23,541 nt of DNA from a virus: the IMG/VR virus record IMGVR_UViG_3300048838_000461, positions 1 through 23,541 of that record, one strand, 5' to 3'. A program made the position numbers and the translations under genes. Under the pieces are notes generated by a model, which was given only the letters and a program-made list of their open reading frames with translations, did not search any database and was not told the DNA's origin. Below, in pieces: positions 21,387-23,541 of the stretch (positions are counted from its first letter, which is position 1; each line of letters begins with the position of its first letter).

Positions 21387-23446
21387 TTCCGGTACCTCTT
21401 TGATTCGTAGCCCTTCGCGGCGAGCGGCAGGCCCGGCGCCCATTCCGGCGTCGTGGCCAGCACGTTGCTCAGAGTCTCCGCGTTGAATGCCGGGCTGTCC
21501 GGCGTCTCGGTGTCGAGCTCGTCGTGGACCGTCAGCACGATCGGATAGCCGGCGCGCTCGGCGCCCACCATGCCGTACGCCATGACGTCCCGGGCGAGCC
21601 CCTGCGTAGCGTTCTCGATCAGTTTGCCGCTGTATGTCGGCTCGTGACGCCACGACTTCGTATAGACGTTCCAGGCGGCGTAGTGAATCTGCTGTTGGCT
21701 GCCCTCCAGCTTCGGATTCGGGTACAGCAGGAACCGCCCGGACGGCAGCCGCATCCGCAGCCACGCGCCCTTGCGGTCGAACTGGAGGCGCCCTGCATGG
21801 AACACGTTGCCCGGGTTCAGGATGGCGCTGCGCGCTGCGTTCTCGGCTTGGGCCCATAGCGACACCGTCTCGGGGTGCGCGTCGCGCCAGAGCCGTTTAA
21901 GTGCCTCACACGCCACGTAGACGTCCTCGGACAGCCCGTAGGTGCGGCTGTGCTTGTTCGCCCAGCGCCACGTCCCCTGCGCGTCGAGCAAGGTCGCCTT
22001 GGGGATGGTCGGCAGGGCGCGGCGCGCAAGTTCCTCGAGATCCATGCCATAGGCCGCGGCCATGGCCACGAACGCCCCGACTCCGCCCTCGTAGCCGAGC
22101 GCCAACTCCATGACCTTGCCGATCTGGCGCTCGAGGCTGTCGTCTCCGACGTCGAGCGGGTCGATGCCGAAAGCGCGCGCATAGGCCAGCTTATACAGGT
22201 CCGGGCCCGTGCCGGCGTCGAAGTCGCGGAATGCCTGGAGCTTCCATTCCTCGTCGCCAAGCCATGCGAGGCCGCGTCCCTCGATGTTGGCCAAGTCGCT
22301 GACCACCAGCTTTTTGCCGGGACCGGCGATCAGCGCCGAGCGGATCGCGCTGCTCATGGCTTCCATGATGTCGTCCAGCACGAGGGTTTCGGCGCCGGCC
22401 AGCACTGCCTCGATCGCCGCCTCGATCTGGTCGAACTTGAGGGAGGGGCGCTTGAGGTTCTGCGGCTGGAAATTCCGACCGGCCCAGCGCCCCGTGCGGA
22501 GCGCGCCGCAATACTGCAGCAGATAGTACAGGCGGCCGGCGACCTCGAGGTTCAACAGGCGCTTGTATTTGCTGGTGGACGACTTGCTGGCCGACTGGCG
22601 CAGCCGGAGCAATTCCTTCGCGTACTCCGGTAATTCGGGATCGTCCAGCCGGCGCTCGATCGTGTCCGCCTTGAGATCCGGCAGCGACACGCCATGCTCG
22701 ACAAACAAGAACGCCAGCAGCTTGTCGCGCTGCGTCGCGCGCAGGACATTGTCCTCTGTCAATTCCTGCGTGCGCTTCGCGAGGCGTTTCTGCTCCGCGT
22801 CGGTCGCGCGCACGGCAGCCGCGGCGAACGGTACGTCCACGGCGATACCGCGTTGGTTGATGCGCTGGTCAAGATCCCACAGGTCGAGCTCGAAGTCGGA
22901 GTCGTTCCACTTCGGCACCTTGCGGTAGACCTCGCGCATGGCTTCGATGTCGTCGGCAGCGTATGCCAGAAAGCCCTTCCACTCGACGGGGTGCGTCTCG
23001 CGCGTGTTGCGCGTGCCATTCTTGTTCGGCTTGCAGAACAGATTGATGTACTCGCGGCCCTTTTTCTTCGACTTGGAATCGTCGAGCTTGAAGATCGTCG
23101 AGAGCCTTTCGAGCCCGCCCGGCAGCCCGTGGCGGAGGCACGCGGCCATGGTGCAATACCACTTGCCCTCGAGCCTTTTGGCGAGGGACGGCATGGACGC
23201 CTGGATGACGGTGCGATCGAACTGCGCGTTGTGCGCCACAACCCGATCGCATTGCTCTGCGGCAAGGGCCAAGCCGGCGGCTTGCGCATTGGCCGTCACG
23301 CGATGATCGGTGACGTCCCATGTCTGCACGGGACCGTCGTCGATCGCGTAGGTCACGATCATGACTTCGACTTGCGTCGCGTACTTCGCGAGGCCGCGGT
23401 CGATCGGGACCGTGGAGAAAGTCTCGGTGTCGAGGTAGAGAATCAT
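21383..23446 (-). CDS. Family A DNA polymerase with 3'-5' exonuclease domain
   Basis: 687 residues, ATG 23446. Exonuclease motifs: Exo I DTE (D6, E8), Exo II HNAQFD (D77), Exo III Y162-x3-D166. Polymerase motifs: 'TGRWAGRNFQPQNL' (318-331), motif A SDLANIEGR (D384, E389), motif B R440-x3-K444-x3-L448-x3-Y452, motif C VHDE (640-643, D642). All metal-binding residues are present, so it should be an active replicative polymerase with proofreading and no 5' nuclease domain. The position equivalent to E. coli Phe762 is Leu (448), a variant known in phages. The 26-base leader upstream of the ATG has no good ribosome site and one arm of a 13-bp inverted repeat lies in it. Downstream the stop overlaps the nuclease start. 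Confidence 0.95.
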   Translation of the reverse strand: MILYLDTETFSTVPIDRGLAKYATQVEVMIVTYAIDDGPVQTWDVTDHRVTANAQAAGLALAAEQCDRVVAHNAQFDRTVIQASMPSLAKRLEGKWYCTMAACLRHGLPGGLERLSTIFKLDDSKSKKKGREYINLFCKPNKNGTRNTRETHPVEWKGFLAYAADDIEAMREVYRKVPKWNDSDFELDLWDLDQRINQRGIAVDVPFAAAAVRATDAEQKRLAKRTQELTEDNVLRATQRDKLLAFLFVEHGVSLPDLKADTIERRLDDPELPEYAKELLRLRQSASKSSTSKYKRLLNLEVAGRLYYLLQYCGALRTGRWAGRNFQPQNLKRPSLKFDQIEAAIEAVLAGAETLVLDDIMEAMSSAIRSALIAGPGKKLVVSDLANIEGRGLAWLGDEEWKLQAFRDFDAGTGPDLYKLAYARAFGIDPLDVGDDSLERQIGKVMELALGYEGGVGAFVAMAAAYGMDLEELARRALPTIPKATLLDAQGTWRWANKHSRTYGLSEDVYVACEALKRLWRDAHPETVSLWAQAENAARSAILNPGNVFHAGRLQFDRKGAWLRMRLPSGRFLLYPNPKLEGSQQQIHYAAWNVYTKSWRHEPTYSGKLIENATQGLARDVMAYGMVGAERAGYPIVLTVHDELDTETPDSPAFNAETLSNVLATTPEWAPGLPLAAKGYESKRYRK

Positions 23447-23455
23447 GGTGAGAGT

Positions 23456-23519
23456 CCCGGCTCGCGCGTCGTTTAAGCGGCGGAGCGATGCTTGCGGCAG
23501 ATCGTGCGCGCGAGCCGGG
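23456..23519. repeat. 13-bp perfect inverted repeat before the DNA polymerase gene
   Basis: CCCGGCTCGCGCG at 23456-23468 and its exact complement at 23507-23519 are separated by 38 bp. In the minus-strand transcript the second arm ends nine bases before the polymerase ATG and covers its only purine-rich (GAGCCGGGA) stretch. The first arm is in the last codons of the preceding gene. Confidence 0.7.
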
Positions 23520-23541
23520 GGTTCATCAGGCAGTCGGATCC
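23473..23541 (-). CDS. C-terminal end of an unknown gene, cut by the window edge
   Basis: The minus-strand frame is open from the right edge and stops at TAA 23473-23475; only 22 codons are visible. The peptide contains 'CLMNPRLARTICRKH' with two Cys and a basic end (RKHRSAA), which could be a zinc-binding or basic C terminus. A 17-codon reading from its internal ATG is possible but less likely. No assignment can be made. It is the gene just upstream of the polymerase, separated by 26 bases. Confidence 0.45.
   Translation of the reverse strand, partial: GSDCLMNPRLARTICRKHRSAA

Overview
The window looks like part of the genome of a tailed double-stranded DNA phage with a podovirus-like (short-tailed) virion, infecting a Gram-negative host. 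The sequence is GC-rich (roughly 60-65 % by eye). Reasons: a run of virion genes in T7-like order (tail hub, gp13-like GNAT-fold protein, small alanine-rich internal proteins, very large internal protein, fibres), a lysis block with a lipobox-bearing lipoprotein, and an opposing replication block with a family A DNA polymerase, a VRR nuclease and an SNF2-type helicase. No terminase, portal, capsid, integrase or repressor lies inside the window, so lifestyle and host cannot be fixed.

Layout. Bases 1-7696, plus strand: left-truncated tail hub, GNAT-like protein, two small and one medium virion-type proteins, and a 1011-residue protein with a GNAT-like C-terminal signature. Bases 7700-11462: a collagen-repeat fibre, a tiny fibre-end remnant, and a second large fibre-like protein. 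Bases 11463-11617: the only sizeable intergenic gap (155 bp), with a good sigma70-like promoter candidate. Bases 11618-13985: a secreted Ig/FnIII-like protein and the lysis block (membrane plus coiled-coil protein, endolysin, holin-like protein, lipoprotein, small protein), ending at a GC hairpin. Bases 14015-16688: a small protein and a metallophosphoesterase sharing an N-terminal motif, a repeat-containing protein with a phage structural C-terminal module, and an HExxH metallopeptidase.

Bases 23541-16675, minus strand, read right to left: tail of an unknown gene, DNA polymerase, VRR nuclease, three small proteins, a C5-methyltransferase-like protein, a 63-residue protein, helicase, two helical or coiled-coil proteins, a zinc-knuckle protein, a small membrane protein, a DUF7220-like membrane protein and a DUF5664-like (dATP/dGTP diphosphohydrolase N-terminal-like) protein. 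From polymerase start to last stop there is no untranslated base: every gene overlaps the next by 4-17 nt, which suggests one translationally coupled early transcript. The two transcription blocks collide tail to tail with a 14-bp coding overlap beside a perfect palindrome.

No tRNA, CRISPR array, insertion sequence or reverse transcriptase was recognised. The most unusual items are the N-terminal motif shared by the adjacent 97-residue protein and metallophosphoesterase, the secreted Ig/FnIII protein behind its own promoter candidate, the hairpin that could mask the polymerase ribosome site, and the fully overlapping early operon. All family names come from reading motifs by eye; no database search was done.
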